Shown here: one piece after another, positions 1 to 12,927 of the stretch
How positions within the stretch are numbered: the stretch's first letter is position 1
Layout of the letters: each line of letters opens with the position of its first letter
Assembly: GCA_036571765.1 (NCBI GenBank)
Contig: BROE01000020.1
Location: 17,641,870 to 17,705,869, forward strand
Length of the DNA stretch: 64,000 nt
DNA from: Plecoglossus altivelis
Lineage: Eukaryota > Chordata > Actinopteri > Osmeriformes > Plecoglossidae
Direction: 5' to 3'
Notes under the pieces: model-generated
Seen by the model: only the letters and a program-made list of their open reading frames with translations
Database searches by the model: none
Told to the model about the DNA's origin: nothing
Position numbers and translations under genes: made by a program

Positions 1-3000
1 GACAGAGAGACCAGGGTTAGAACCACCGCCCCCAAACCCGAGGTCACCAAGAGTGACGTCTCGCTAGCTTCACGCCACCCGTCCAAACAAAGAGGCGGAG
101 ACGCTGCAGACAGCCGCCCCAGAGGCGTGTCCAGAGTACGGCCGTCGGACAGACGCGGACCGAGCGTCAGAAACGGCTCGCCAGATGCAGAGAAGGACAC
201 GGCGAGGGAGACCGTGTGCCTGACAAGCGACCAGATCCAGCAGATCCTCAGCTCCATCAGCAAAGCTTCTCCTGGCAGCACAGAGCAGTGGAACACGCCC
301 ACACAGACCAGATCAGGTGAGGCCAGCAGCAGCTCAAACGCTGCAGCTTGGAGGGTCTCCACGGCGATAGAACTGTTATGTTCCGTGGCGCATGCAGGAC
401 CTCCCTTCGGTCCGTCTGCTGTTGCTGGGAGACGGGAGTAGGAAATGGGAGTTCAAGGATTCTAAGTTCCGGGTCTTTACCTGGACGTGCTTGGCTGCAA
501 TACCTCTAACCTGTGTCTGTCTGAATGTCCCACAGGGTTTGCCCAGTCCTCACAGGAAGTCACCCTGAATCATCGCACTGAGACAGCGGACCACGGAGTG
601 ACTCTTTTTGTGAAAAGTAACACCGGCACTGAGAATGGAATCGCACAGGAGGACAAGTACGAGTCAGACGGCAGACGTGACCCATATGCCCCTCACAACA
701 ACACACAACACCTGTAATGTCATGTTGTGTCTGTGTTTGTGGCTAGGAGGGCGACCGATGGCCTCTTCTCGTCCCTGGGAGACGCGGAGAAGGACAAGGA
801 AGCTGCGGAGGTCCAGAAGGCCCGGTGGAGGAGAGAGCTAGGTACAGGAGAGAGAGCTAGGTACAGGAGAGAGAGCTAGGTACAGGAGAGAGAGCTAGGT
901 ACAGGAGCACCGCAGGACGTGTCTAGTTTCAACGTCTGGCTGGAACCTCTCATGGTCAGACAGTCATTAGGTTGCATTATGGATGAGAAGGGAACAGATT
1001 CACTCCATAAGCCTATAGACTTCTAACAAAGGAGCGATCTGAGAGTACAAGACACAGTTGACTTGGTAGAGGCAGACGGATGCTAGGCTAGGCTAGGCTA
1101 GGCTAGGTCAGGCCATCCAACTTGTCTCTCAGATGATAGGAACCAACCTTGTCCTGTGTTTCTGTCCCTCAGATGAACAGGTGGCCATGAAGGTTCAGCA
1201 GAGGAGAACACCAGAGGTAAGGCGCCACTCCAACATGCGACTGAGTCTCCTCACAGCTGTCTCACACAAGGCCTCGATGAACAACACCACGTCGTCCGTC
1301 TGAAACACATCGCTCCAAACAATCCAATTCGACCCGCATGAGCAGATTTGTGGTTGGTTTGATTCGGACCCCCGGTTCATCCCCACTATGCGATCAGAGA
1401 CCTATGTTGCTCTGTGGACAGGCAGCCGAGGAGCGAGCGAGGACAGGGACGGGTAACATGGACCTGCTGTGGCCAGTACAGAGAGACCTGCCTGCTGCCA
1501 TCAGGTCTGCCTTCGTACTGGGGGTAAGGAGATGCTAGAACAAGCATCAAACACACACACACATTACATTCCTCGTTGATAAATGATCCACAGAAATTGA
1601 GGGACATTCTTTACTGTCATGTACTTGGAGACAATTTCCAATTCATAGACATGAGGAAGACTGTTTTAATGTATCTGGGAAAGAAAACAACTTAAAACAT
1701 GAATTGGAGCAACTGAGTGTCTTTGGTTTATACTTAGCTTGTCAGCTAGAGGGAATGTGGGCGTGTCTAGAGGACAGAGAGGGGAGGTTCCAAACCTTTA
1801 GGCTATGTTGTGATTGGCATGTGTGCTGGGCAGGAGGCCACGCCCACAGACCAAGCCTTCCTTGTCCAGAAGAGGGCACTGCAGCGCGCCTGGGTGCAGG
1901 AGCTGGACCAGCAGAGACAAGATGACAAGTTGCGACGCCAGCAGGAGAAAGAGCTGCTCAACCAGGTAACGCAGAGCAGAGGAGACCAGAGCAGACCAGA
2001 GCAGACCAGACCAGAGCACACCAGAGCACACAACACCAGAGCCCTGGCCAAAGGGAAACCCATCAACACAAAGTGATCAAACCATCAGTGTTTTCGATGC
2101 CTCCATATATGTCCAGGCGCTAGAGCAGGTACACACACATTGAAATAGCTCTTGGACGTTGCTCACGCCGTTGGATTGCCTGTCTTTGTCTCTTCCTCTT
2201 CCTCTCCATCTCTCTCTCCCTCTTCCTCTCACTCCAGAGGGAGGATAACGAACGCTGGGCCAGTCACTTTGACTCCCTCCAGATGAAGCCTCCGCCCCAG
2301 CCTCGTCCTCCCCCGGCGGCAGAGAGGGGGGAGAAGGGAGAGAGGGAGGCCCTGAGTGCCTTCAGCCAGCCCAGGACGCTGTCAGGGGCCCTGTCCATGA
2401 CCTGGGAAGACGAGGCTGGGGCCTCTAGCCTCTACGGAGCCTCCAGCACTGGTCGGGGCAGCGTGGAGGCTGCTGGAGTCACACAGAGGGCCAGGTGATA
2501 CCTCGCACCATCATCCACTCTGCGTACGCTCATCCCCCAAGCAGTATGTTGGTAGTGTCAGTGTGGAAGGATGTGTACTGTTTGGGGGGGATGAGACAAG
2601 GTTCATGTTGTGTTGTTGTGCAGCCACCTGCGCACCATGACGGCCCTGCTGGACCCAGCACAGATTGTTGATGTGTAGATGGGTATAGTAGAATAGAGGT
2701 CGTTATAGTCAAGGTCAGGAACACCAGTAGTCACCTTTTAGCGACCGCTCACCTCCCTGCGGCTATCGCATCGCTTTCCCCCCCCCCCTCCCAGAATCCC
2801 TGCTTCTCCTTCGTCAATGGTCCTGATCTGTCCTTTGAATAAACTAGTAGGACATCCAAAAGTGATCCTTGAGAAGACTTGTTGTGTATGTATGCTGTGC
2901 TGTTCCACAGATTAGAATCGGTCATCATAAGAATGTGTGGGATCAGGTTGAATAGACACTAATTTATGCGAGTGATGTTGTCGCGTCTGTCGTTTCAACT

Positions 3001-5480
3001 GTGACTTCTACGGTTTGTGTTAGTGTGTGGGTTGTGTTGCTGATGGTTGATTGTGGTTGGAAATGTGTGTGGTGTTGGTGTGTTGGTGTGTGTCTGCGTG
3101 TAAAGCCACGGCCTATCTGTGAGGGTGCGTCATGGTGGTGTAAGAGGAAGGTCGTGCGGCGGCGGAGGCGAGAGCAGGAGGCGGCAGCCCGGGAGGAGCT
3201 GGAGCGGGAGGCAGGAGAGAGGAAGGTGGGTGTGGAGAGGAAAGACGAGCAGCTGCCCAGCAGCCCAGTACCTGCAGGACTACCAGAGACACCGACAGAA
3301 GGAGGTGAGAGGGGGCGCACACACACAGGCCACACAAACACGGAGTGCGGCACACACAGGCTCACACACACTCACACAAAAAAACACACACAAAAAAAAA
3401 ACACACACACACAGGCTCACACACACACACAGCACACACACATGCGCGCGCAACATCACACACACATTGTGCGCACATACACAGACACGCACACACTCAC
3501 AGGAACAAGTCACACATAAACATTGCACGCACACACACACACACACAGGCACACAGCAACCCTTCCCCCCAGAAGGAGGTGAGAGGGGCCACACTCACAG
3601 GCACACACAAACACCACTGACACATGGTTGAGTACTTGATTACAACAAAATGACATTTTGGCAAATATATATTGTGATTAAACAGCAGAGTGATAAGGCT
3701 AAAACTGAACCAAATGAAATGTCAATGACCTCTCAAGGTCACCAGAGGTCAGATAAGAATTTCCTTGTTTCCTTCCATGTCTGAAATACACCCTGGAGGT
3801 ATGTAGATGATGTGCTGAAGATGGTTTGTTTCCCCCGCTCCCTCCCCCTTCTCTCTTGCTCCCTCCCCCTCCCTCCCTCCCTCCCCTCAGGAGTTGCTGG
3901 AGCGACAGACAGAGCAGCTTCACCAGAGCGTGCAGAGAGCCCAGGAAGAGGCAGCCAAAGACAAGCACCAGCAGAGGATCAAGGAGCTGGCCCGCAAGGG
4001 CCACGACGTGTCCAACCTGCTCCGCTCGCTGGAGGGGGCCCCCACAGCCACGCACAGTACGAAACAAACGCACCCCACCCAGGTTCCTTGCAACAGTACA
4101 CAACAAAGCAGACTCTGATGAGGTTTGCTTCGTTTGTGCTCCCAGCCCTGCCCACGAGGGAGTCCCCCAGCCCCAGGCAGCAGCAGACGGCCAGCCAGGG
4201 AGAGGAGGTCTTCAGCACGGCGTCTCCCAGGAGGGACACGGCTGTGCAGACCGGTAACACAAAACCCTGCACGTTACTCACAACACTTTCTTTTGTTTGT
4301 GTTGCGGTCTGTCGATCGTTGACACGAAGGCGTGTGCTTCCAACAGTGTCCTCCGTCTGGCCCGCCCCAGCGACCCCGCAGCAGGATCACGGCGTCTGCA
4401 CCCCCGACATCCCCTTGGAGTACCGCCCCCCTCCTCCTCCCCACGCCAAAAGATCCAGACGAGACCCCAGACAGGCTCCCCCGCGCCAGGGGGCCGGGAA
4501 GGAGAACGTCCACAGAGGAGGTGGAGGAGAAGGAGGCCCGGACCCCTACGAGGCCTTCGCCCGGACAGACGTAGGCGTGCAGGGACCCCGGGGGGCCGGG
4601 CGGAGGCCGGAGTGGAACAGCCAGCGGCCCCGGCGGAGGTTCGTCCCTGCGTCGGAGCGCTACCCTGCAGGCCTGCAGCAGAGCAGGCAGGAGAACCGGC
4701 TTCGGAGGCAGATTGAGCTCATGACCCTGGTGGAGAGAAACACAACCACCAGAACCCCCCAGCCAGACCAGAACCAGCAGGGCCCCTTCCTGCACTCTCC
4801 CCTGCCCAGACAGGCTAGCCCCACCCTGGGCAGAACCAGAGCAGGCACACCCAGGAAGGTAGGTGGAGACCATGTGGCTGTTGGAGAGGCAATATCAACA
4901 CCAACACAGATCCACAGATCTAATTCACTTTCTCATGACCTTTGATAAATTCTGAGATGATTTACATTCAAAATGTTTTTCCTTATTTAGTTTGGTTGGA
5001 TGTGTAGTGTGTAGTGATTGGCTGATTAAATCTGATCCGTTTGACTGGTTTGTGTCGTCAAGGGAGACAGTTCTATCAGCGGCTTGTCAAACCTCCCAGC
5101 CAACCACAAAGAGAGGTGAGCTAAACGAAACAAAACAAAAAACCTAACCTACAATGTCACTAAGTTGTCAGTCCCTGAGGACCCAGCTGAGCGTGCGACC
5201 TTGTGTTTCAAGGGGCCGCTCTCCTCCGGTTCCCGCTGTGAAGCACCGCCTCCAGAACCAGCCCCCCCCCCTGGAGGCCCCGAGCCCCCTGCCCCCCTCA
5301 GAGTTCGTGCCCTACATGAGGACAGACGAGGTGTACCACCTGGATCCCCTGGCCCCCCTCTCCAGACCCCCCACAGTCCAGCAGCCCCAGGCGAAGGCTC
5401 ACGCAGGTCAGAGCTCACGGGATCTTGGGAACCTGGAAACTCACCTCCACTTCTTCTGCCTCGCTGGTCTTCAGAGCCTG

Positions 5481-5517
<37 letters not shown>

Positions 5518-6296
5518 CAGACGGTCCTCGCAGTACAGCAGGGCCCCCCGTGGTGCCAAGAGACCCCCTTCTGAACCCTGAGCTGCTGAAGAACCGAGAG
5601 AGACAGCAGGCCATCCTAAGGGGCCTCTCAGAGCTGCGCCAGGTAGGGGTTGCCATCCAATCACCTTCCTTTCACCCACACCCAGTAGCCAATCAGGGAT
5701 AGGTACGAAGATCTGTAACGCTGTTCTGAGACCAGGTACGTATAATTGCCTCAGGTGTTAAGGGAGACGTGTGTTTGGGATGATTGAAAGGTAAAAATGT
5801 TGGGCATACCTAAAAATAATTAAGATTTCATAAAGCCCCTGGAAAAATGGTCCAAAGTTCATGGCCTGAGCTGTCAGCAGTTAGTCCAAGGACACTGATG
5901 GTGGTGTGATACTTCCCTGGCTTAGTCCCTGACTTACTGGTGTCATGTTTCATGTCAATAGGATTCTGTTCAGGCTGACATGCCCAGACGGGTGCTGTCA
6001 CTCCTAGGTTTGGACCAATGAGAGGTCGATTTACAAAAAAGGGGGAGGGCTCAGGGCTGGAAGGGAGGCGACAGAGTGGATAGACGGTAACCTTGGGAGC
6101 AGAGGTGGTCTTATCAGGGGCCAGCGTAGGGAGATCTGCTGACTACTGTCTGTGTTCTCAGGGCTTGCTGCAGAAGCAGAGGGAGCTGGAGACTGGACTT
6201 AACCCTCTGCTCAGGATCAACGAGCACCGGAAACAGCCGCCTCCCCTCGGCCTCCCCTTGAACCCATGTGAGCCCTTCCTCCCCCACCAGTCCTAG
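1..6296 (+). CDS. ccdc66: CCDC66 (coiled-coil domain-containing protein 66), 5'-truncated by window edge, 16 exons seen
   Basis: Microtubule-binding coiled-coil protein of centrosomes, centriolar satellites and cilia (family knowledge). Exons by ORF plus GT-AG and phase: <1-316, 536-713, 747-841, 1173-1216, 1422-1523, 1834-1965, 2238-2494, 2624-2666, about 3151-3304, 3891-4056, 4146-4253, 4347-4858, 5063-5115, 5213-5406, 5521-5642, 6162-6296 (TAG). Diagnostic blocks: VCLTSDQIQQIL (exon 1), TDGLFSSLGDAEKDKE (exon 3), HLRTMTALLDPAQI (2624-2666), a coiled coil with RIKELARKGHDVSNLL (3891-4056), FVPASERYP (4347-4858), FVPYMRTDEVYHLDP (5213-5406), and a C-terminus with RQQAILRGLSELRQ then GLLQKQRELETGL. 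All junctions keep phase except the exon near 3151-3304. There a KDEQL frame switches to QYLQDYQRHRQKE, one base out of register, and the expected start of the exon has no good acceptor; an assembly fault is likely. The true start lies upstream of the window. Identity is firm. Confidence 0.9.
829..908 (+). repeat. 19-bp tandem repeat carrying the CCDC66 exon 3 splice donor
   Basis: The unit GGTACAGGAGAGAGAGCTA is repeated about four times from 841. The exon 3 donor (CTAG|GTACAG, exon end 841) is reproduced at 860, 879 and 898. Because 19 is not a multiple of 3, use of a downstream copy would shift the frame. Confidence 0.9.
3311..3612. repeat. CA-rich microsatellite in CCDC66 intron
   Basis: Imperfect (CA)n with interspersed AGGC and GCGC. 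The motif AGAAGGAGGTGAGAGGGG from the exon end and donor at 3297-3313 is copied near 3571-3589, so the array has duplicated this exon boundary as well. The long Thr/His ORFs across it are not genes. Confidence 0.85.
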
Positions 6297-6400
6297 TACC
6301 CTAAGGGACCGTCAACTCTAACCCACCAGTCCTAGTACCCTAAGGGACCGTCAACTCTAACCCACCAGTCCTAGTACCCTAAGGGACCATGACCTCTAAC
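6284..6400 (+). repeat. 39-bp tandem repeat (3 copies) spanning the CCDC66 stop codon
   Basis: The segment starting CCACCAGTCCTAGTACCC recurs with a 39-bp period (TCCTAG at 6291, 6330 and 6369). The first copy holds the real TAG stop at 6294-6296; the others lie in the 3' UTR. The third copy has diverged near its end. Confidence 0.9.
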
Positions 6401-7068
6401 CCAGCCGTCTCCAAACCTGATCCTGGACAGACGCCTTCCTGAGGGTTGTCGCCTCAACTCCAGATGTTCCCGACTCCAACCCTTCAGCCAGCTCATCAGA
6501 ATCAGGTGTGATGGACAAGTGTTGGAGGGAAGATCTCTCTCCAGGAGCAGGGGCAGAGACCTCCACTTCCTCCTGCACCTCCTCCTGCACCTCCTGTTCC
6601 CAAGTGAACAGTGTGACTTGTTTACCCCAGAGGCACATACCTGGAACAAACAGCACTTTACCTGGTGACGAAAGCGACCCGACAGCAAGGTTCGGTAAAG
6701 ATGTGGCTGCCTGGCTGTGGACCAGACCCAGACCTGGGCCGTCTGGCTGTGGACCAGATCCAGACGTGGGCTGTCGAGGCCCTCAGAGATGCAGGAGCCG
6801 GTAATCCTGCTCGCCCGCACCCCCCCTCTCTCTCTCTCTCTCCAGTATTAGTGTAGACGCAGTAGAGTGGAACAAGCTGTATTGGAGTGTCTGAATGTAG
6901 TGCCGTGATGACCTCGTTATTGAATGTGATTATGTGACGTTTCTAGCAGGTTCCTTTGGTTGTTTTCAGTGATACTATTCTGCCTCGTGTCCACTAGACC
7001 ATGAAGAGTTGACTCTTAATATTTAACTTAACTAAATTCACTTAATTGTATTGTGGTGTCTGAATCGA

Positions 7069-7074
7069 AATAAA
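7069..7074 (+). terminator. Polyadenylation signal of CCDC66
   Basis: AATAAA lies about 770 bp after the CCDC66 stop, followed by a T/GT-rich stretch. It is the first good hexamer downstream and lies about 200 bp from the opposing TASOR signal. Confidence 0.6.
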
Positions 7075-7286
7075 AGTTGTTTTCTATGTACGTTTTCTCA
7101 TTTTGCTGATGTTTAAGGTACTTAAAAAAGGTACCATCGTAAATTAGACAGTGTAAGTGAACTTGTGATGCATCAACAATCTATCAAATCTTCCACTTTC
7201 TACTTCTGGGTGGAGGAGATGTCTCAGGTCTTGAAAACGACAGCTGTAGACTTAACCCTAACCCAAACACGCAAGTTCTTATTTTT

Positions 7287-7292
7287 TTTATT
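7287..7292 (-). terminator. Polyadenylation signal of TASOR
   Basis: TTTATT on the + strand (AATAAA on -) lies about 290 bp beyond the TASOR stop codon, in an A/T-rich stretch. CCDC66 and TASOR are convergent with a very short spacer. Confidence 0.5.
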
Positions 7293-7583
7293 TCCGACAA
7301 TGAAAAAATCAAGAATATAAAAATTAAATAATTTAGAACCAGCGGTTTACAACACCGCGAGGCTGTCGTTTTTACAAAAACAATGAACAGGGTGTACAAA
7401 CGAAAGCAACTTTGAGGTAAGAAATAAAAAAGATCTTCACGATATCGCATAACAAGAGTCAAGTGCGTTGCTCTGACAGGAGCCCATCGCTTCCCTTTAT
7501 CGCCTAGAAATGTCCGTGATCAGCTGGGATCCAAGTTAGAAAAACTACTTTGAGGACGGACTCAGAGTGTTCCTCCAGCGCTC

Positions 7584-9384
7584 TCACAGGCCGTTAAAGC
7601 CACCCCGGTGAGGCCGAAAGTGGTTGGTTTGGGCATTAAAGTTCCCCATGAGGCCCTGGGGGTAGGACTGACCGACCCCCCTAGGCTGGAAGCCCCAGAG
7701 AGCACCTGTCTGCCCCAGCCCAGGCCAGCCCAGGGGCAGGTTGCTGGGCAGCAGACCCCTGATCATGGAGCCTGGGCCTGGGAAGGGGAGAGGCTGGCTG
7801 CTGAAGATGTTGTTGACCAGGTGAGGAGGCAGCAGACCGCTCTGCTGCATGGTCAGCCTGCTCAGGGCTAGTGACGGCCCCTCCAGACCAGGGTACAGAG
7901 CTGCGGGGGTTGGCAGCATACCGCCCAGGTTGTGGAACCTCGGCCTGGGGGCGTCCTCCCCTTTCTCCCCTGGCCTGGTCCCTTCCTGGAGCCCAGCCGC
8001 AGGCTCTGCGGGGGCGGGGTTACCAGTGCTGATGCTCTGCTCGGGACTCTGAGGCGTGTCCGGCATGTAGCTGCCGCTATCCTTGGTGCTAAGCGTGTCC
8101 TCCTCACAGACGCCCTCGGGGCCACCGGCGGGGGAGGCCCCTAAGCCTGTGGAGGAGACCCCTAGGGCGGTGGGGGAGGGCCCTAGGATGGTGGGGGAGG
8201 CCCCTAGGACGGTGGGGGAGGGCCCTAGGGCGGTGGGGGAGGCCCTGGCGGCGTGGGGGCTGAGGAAGGCCGAGCTGTCCTGGGAGCCGCACAGGGACAT
8301 GTCGCTGTCGCTGACGGTCTCTGCCCCCGCTCGCCCTCGCAGCTTGCCGTGGACGGACGCCAGGGTGGACGACACGGCCTGGTGGGCCTGTTCCAGCTTG
8401 AGCATGGAGGCGGCTTCCTCAGCAGACAGAAAGCTCTGGTGGGGGTTGATGTGGAAGCTCGCCGAGGAGTCGTCCCCGGCTGGCGGGAGGCCCTGGCCGG
8501 CCAGCGTGCGGGCCATCCTCTCAGCCTTGAACTGAGAGATGGCCTGCCGGAGGGCCTCGAAGTCCGGCTCTGTTGGGGCCCCGTCCGAGGAGACGGAGGG
8601 CAGGGAGGAGGAGGCCGGGGTCTCGGTGTCTGGGACCAGCTGGTCTCTCAGGGCCTGGTGGCAGGCTGGGGCCTGGGGGGCCAGGGGGAGGTGGTGGTCT
8701 GAGTAGGGCAGGTTCAGCTCTGACATGGGGGAGTGTTCCACCGAGCGCAGGGGGGCCATATCTTGACACACAGAGGCACACTGGATCTCTGGGTCTAGGA
8801 GCGACGGGAAGGATGGAGGGGGAGGAACTTGTTATATAAGAGAAGACCTACGACCTGCATGGAGACATCCGTTGGCCTCAAGGGAAACATTTGCAACGAA
8901 TCAGGACTGACCTTGGAGCGATGCACTGATGTCTGCCATAGGCTGCTGGTTGCCAAGGCGATGGAGCCCGACGAGGTTGTGAAAGTTGTGCATGATGTCA
9001 TCGATGTTCGCAATGACGATGCCGCTGCTGGAGTAATTTGGGAACATCTCAAAGCGTCGCTCTGGGAGACGAGAGGATGGGAGCATGGTTTGAAAACAGA
9101 AATACAAAGTGTGTGTGATGCATGTGAAATGCATGTATGTGTGTGTGATGTGTGATGTGTGTGTGTGTCTGATGCGTGTGTTTGTGTGTTCTGCATGTGT
9201 CTGATGCGTGTGTGTGTGTCTGATGCATGTGTGTGTGTGTCTGATGTGTATGTGTGTCTGATGTGTGTGTGTGTGTGTGTCTGATGTGTATGTGTGTCTG
9301 ATGTGTGTGTGTGTGTGTGTCTGATGTGTGTGTCTGATGCATGCATGTGTGTGATGTGTGTGTCTGATGTGTGTGTGTGTCTGA

Positions 9385-9430
<46 letters not shown>

Positions 9431-10235
9431 CGCACCTGTGAGGAAGATGAGGTGGCGGTACTGGACATGCTGGGCCTGCAGTCTGATGAGACAGGCCAGG
9501 TCTGGGGTCTGTCTGCAGGACATGTCACAGTCGTGGTGAGGCAGGAACTCCACCACCTGCTTCTTCTGGTAGGTGTTCAAGACACTCAGGATGTTCTGGG
9601 CATCCTTCTTAAACCTGAACGCACCAACGCAACAAGACAGGAAATACGGTAAGTATTTAAAGAACAAAATGTCTTTGGTGCTATAAATGATAATGACTTG
9701 AGTAGGTGGGGCATGGTATGTAGCATAGGTAGTATTGGTATGTAGTATGGATGTGTGCGTAGTGTGTGTGGTGTGTAGCGTGTGTGTGCGCAGTATGGAT
9801 GTGTGTGTGTGCGCAGTATGGATGTGTGGCTGTGTGTGTGCAGTATGGATGTGTGTCTGTGTGTGTGTAGTATGGATGTGTGTGTGTGTGCGCGAATGTG
9901 TGCACGTGTTTGTAGTATGGATGTGTGCGAGTGTGTGTGTGTATAGTATGGATATGTGTGTGTGTGTGTGTGTGTGTAGTATGGATGTGTGTGTGTGTGT
10001 GGTCACGGTCACCCAGCTGACCTGGCCTGCTCCTTCAGCTTCCTGTGGGTCTTGCAGTGCACCTTCCACCTCCACATGCTCTCTGCAGAGCTCTGCTGCT
10101 CCAGGAACATCAGCAGGGCACGCAAACGCTCTGCACAAACAACAACAACAACAACATCAACAACAATGTGAAAAATGTTAACATCATCGTCATCAACGTA
10201 AACATGCTTGTCACAGTAGATGTTCTACGTCCGCT

Positions 10236-10280
<45 letters not shown>

Positions 10281-10860
10281 CCCACCGTGTGTGATAAAGT
10301 CTGGGTTGAGGACGAACTCGTCAGAGACGATGAATCCCCCAGAGACAAACAGCTCGTTGGAGGTGTGGTTCCTGATGTCATCCAGACTGTCCACCCCAGA
10401 GAACACTACTGAAGACAGGCGCTTCAGAGACACCAGGGCCGGGATCTGAACGCACACACGCACGCACAAACGCATACATCACCATGCGTGCACGCACACA
10501 CACACACACACAGAGAAAAGTATTCAAATCACTTCCAAAAACACTGGAGATCAGAAAAGTCCAGCAAAGACCATCATACCTCTAGCTGTAAGACCAGGCT
10601 AAATCTGCTTTATGCAGTTATTCACAGTTATTGCTGAGGGTGTGTGTGTTACTAAGTGTGTGTGTTACTGAGTGTGTGTGTGTGTGTTGCTGAGTGTGTG
10701 TGTGTTGCTGAGTGTGTGTGTGTGAGTGTTTACCTTGTGGATGTGAGCAGCGATGTCTTTGTTGTGGATGATGACCAGCAGCTTATCCATGCTGCTCTCT
10801 CTGCCCAGGAAGCTCACAGGGCTCAGCTCCAGGTTCCCCAGCCTCTGCAAGTATTCCTGA

Positions 10861-10909
<49 letters not shown>

Positions 10910-10950
10910 CATACACACACACACCATACACACACCATACACACCATACA

Positions 10951-10981
<31 letters not shown>

Positions 10982-12883
10982 CACCATACACACACACACC
11001 ATACACACACCATACACACACATACCCGGTGTTATTTAGAGTAGTGGTCTTCAGCTGGTGTTCTCCAGCTCCCTCTAAAATATACATGTTCTTCTAAGCG
11101 TGCGCGAGGACAGAATCAGTGGTCGTGTTCAGGTACCTTGATGTCGTCGTACACCTGGTTCTCCTCCTCCACTGTGTGGATGTAGAACTGGACTGAGTTC
11201 TTCTGCACGTCCTTGATGATCTCCACCAGGTTACTGAACACCTCTGGCTTCAGCTGGCTGATCAGGGAACTGATAGAGTCTAGCCTGGGAACAGGGTCAG
11301 GCCCAGGGTCAAGTTCAGGGGCCAGCTCAGGGTCCGGGGCCTCCACCTGGAGGGTCCCCACGCCCTGACATGGGCTGTCCTCTTCGGACTCCACAGAGCC
11401 CGGACTGTAGCACATGGGCTCCCCATCCAGGTTCTCCTTTGAGTCCACCTGGGGGCCAGACTCGGGCCGGCTGGGGCCGGCGGGAGAGTCGCAGGCCTGG
11501 GAAGGCGAGGGGCCGCGAGGGGCTTGCAGAGGGTTGGCTAAACTGGGGCTGAACTGAGGTGGATGGGGCCATGACGGGTCAGGGCCATGGGTGTGAGGGG
11601 AGGGGCTGGGGGAGGGGCCGGGGGAGGGGCCCGGGGAGGGGTCAGGAAGAAGGTTCTGGGTAGGGGAGGAGCCAGGGACAGGTCGACAGACTTGGGAGGG
11701 ACCAGGGACAGAATCGCTGTTGAGGTCAGTACCAGAACTGCGCGTAGAAGTGTTGGCGTTCAGATTGTCAGCGCGAGGCCGAGCGTGTTGCCGAGGGCCT
11801 AAGACGAGAGCCCTGTGGGACTCCAGAACCTCCTGAGCATCCAGGATCCGGCTCAGACCCTCCTTCAGGGAGCTGATGTAGGTGTGCAGGGGCAGCGGGT
11901 CGCTGTAGAAGGAGATGTACTCTGAGAGAGGTCTGAGCGGGCGCAGACCTGCCGAGGGCTGGGGGCCGGCCGGCGAGGGAGGGGGGCTGTAGTGTATGTA
12001 CTCGGCCTGCAGGAGGCGCTGGATCTCGGAGGAGAAACAGCCATGCTGCTCCTCTAAGATGCCATCCAAGACACCTGCGAAGCCAGCAGGAGGAGGAGGA
12101 GGAGGCTGAGAGGGGCTGCAGGAGGAGGAGTGGGTGGGAGGCCTCATCTCGTTTGCCTTGATCTCCTCCTCCTCCTCCTCTGGCCCCACCTCCCCCTCCT
12201 CCCTCTCCTCCTCAGGCTGGGTCCTCACATGGCCTGAACGTCTTCGCCTCTTCCTGGTCCTTCCCTCCCTCCCATCCCCGCTCCTCTTTCTGTTCCTGTG
12301 AGAGTGTAAGGGACTGGCAGGGGCCGGGGGAGTGTCACAAGCAGGGCGAGGCTCCTGATCCTCCACCTCCAGGGTGTCTAGTCTCTCCTCCTGGGTCTCC
12401 TCTTGTCTCTTCTCCTTTTTCTCCTTCTGGGTCTCCACCCATCTCTCCTCCGGTCTCTCTACCTGTCTCTCCTCCAGTCCCTGCGAGTGCAGCTCTACTC
12501 TGGGAGCTGGGTGAAGGAAACAAAACGGTGATCATTTGTCTGAAATGCAGTTCAGTTTCCCCCAGGGCTCTTTTGGACCAGACAAGTGTAAAGCAGGCTA
12601 ATCACCTGAGTGTGTGCTTGGCGCTGCGGTGAAATAAGATCCCCCCGCGGGCTGGTTTAATTGCTCCTCAGGCTCTGGGCTGCCTGGGGCTGCCCTGGAG
12701 GGAGGGGGGGAGCTGGGCTGGAGGGCAGCAGTTGCTATAGGAACCTGGAAGAAGCGAGGGTCCTGCGGGTTGTCCTTTTCCCTTTGGCAGTATTTCTCGC
12801 TCGTCAGACCTGGAAAAAAGTATATAGGGAGGTAGCGGCGGGATTAGAACTGAAGACGTGTGCGTGTCAACGTGTATGTGTGT

Positions 12884-12927
<44 letters not shown>

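Noticed and set aside
8795..10138. 447-residue continuous - strand ORF
   Set aside because: It bridges TASOR exons 23 and 24 through a (CA)n intron; splice sites and phase show that the middle and 3' parts are intronic.
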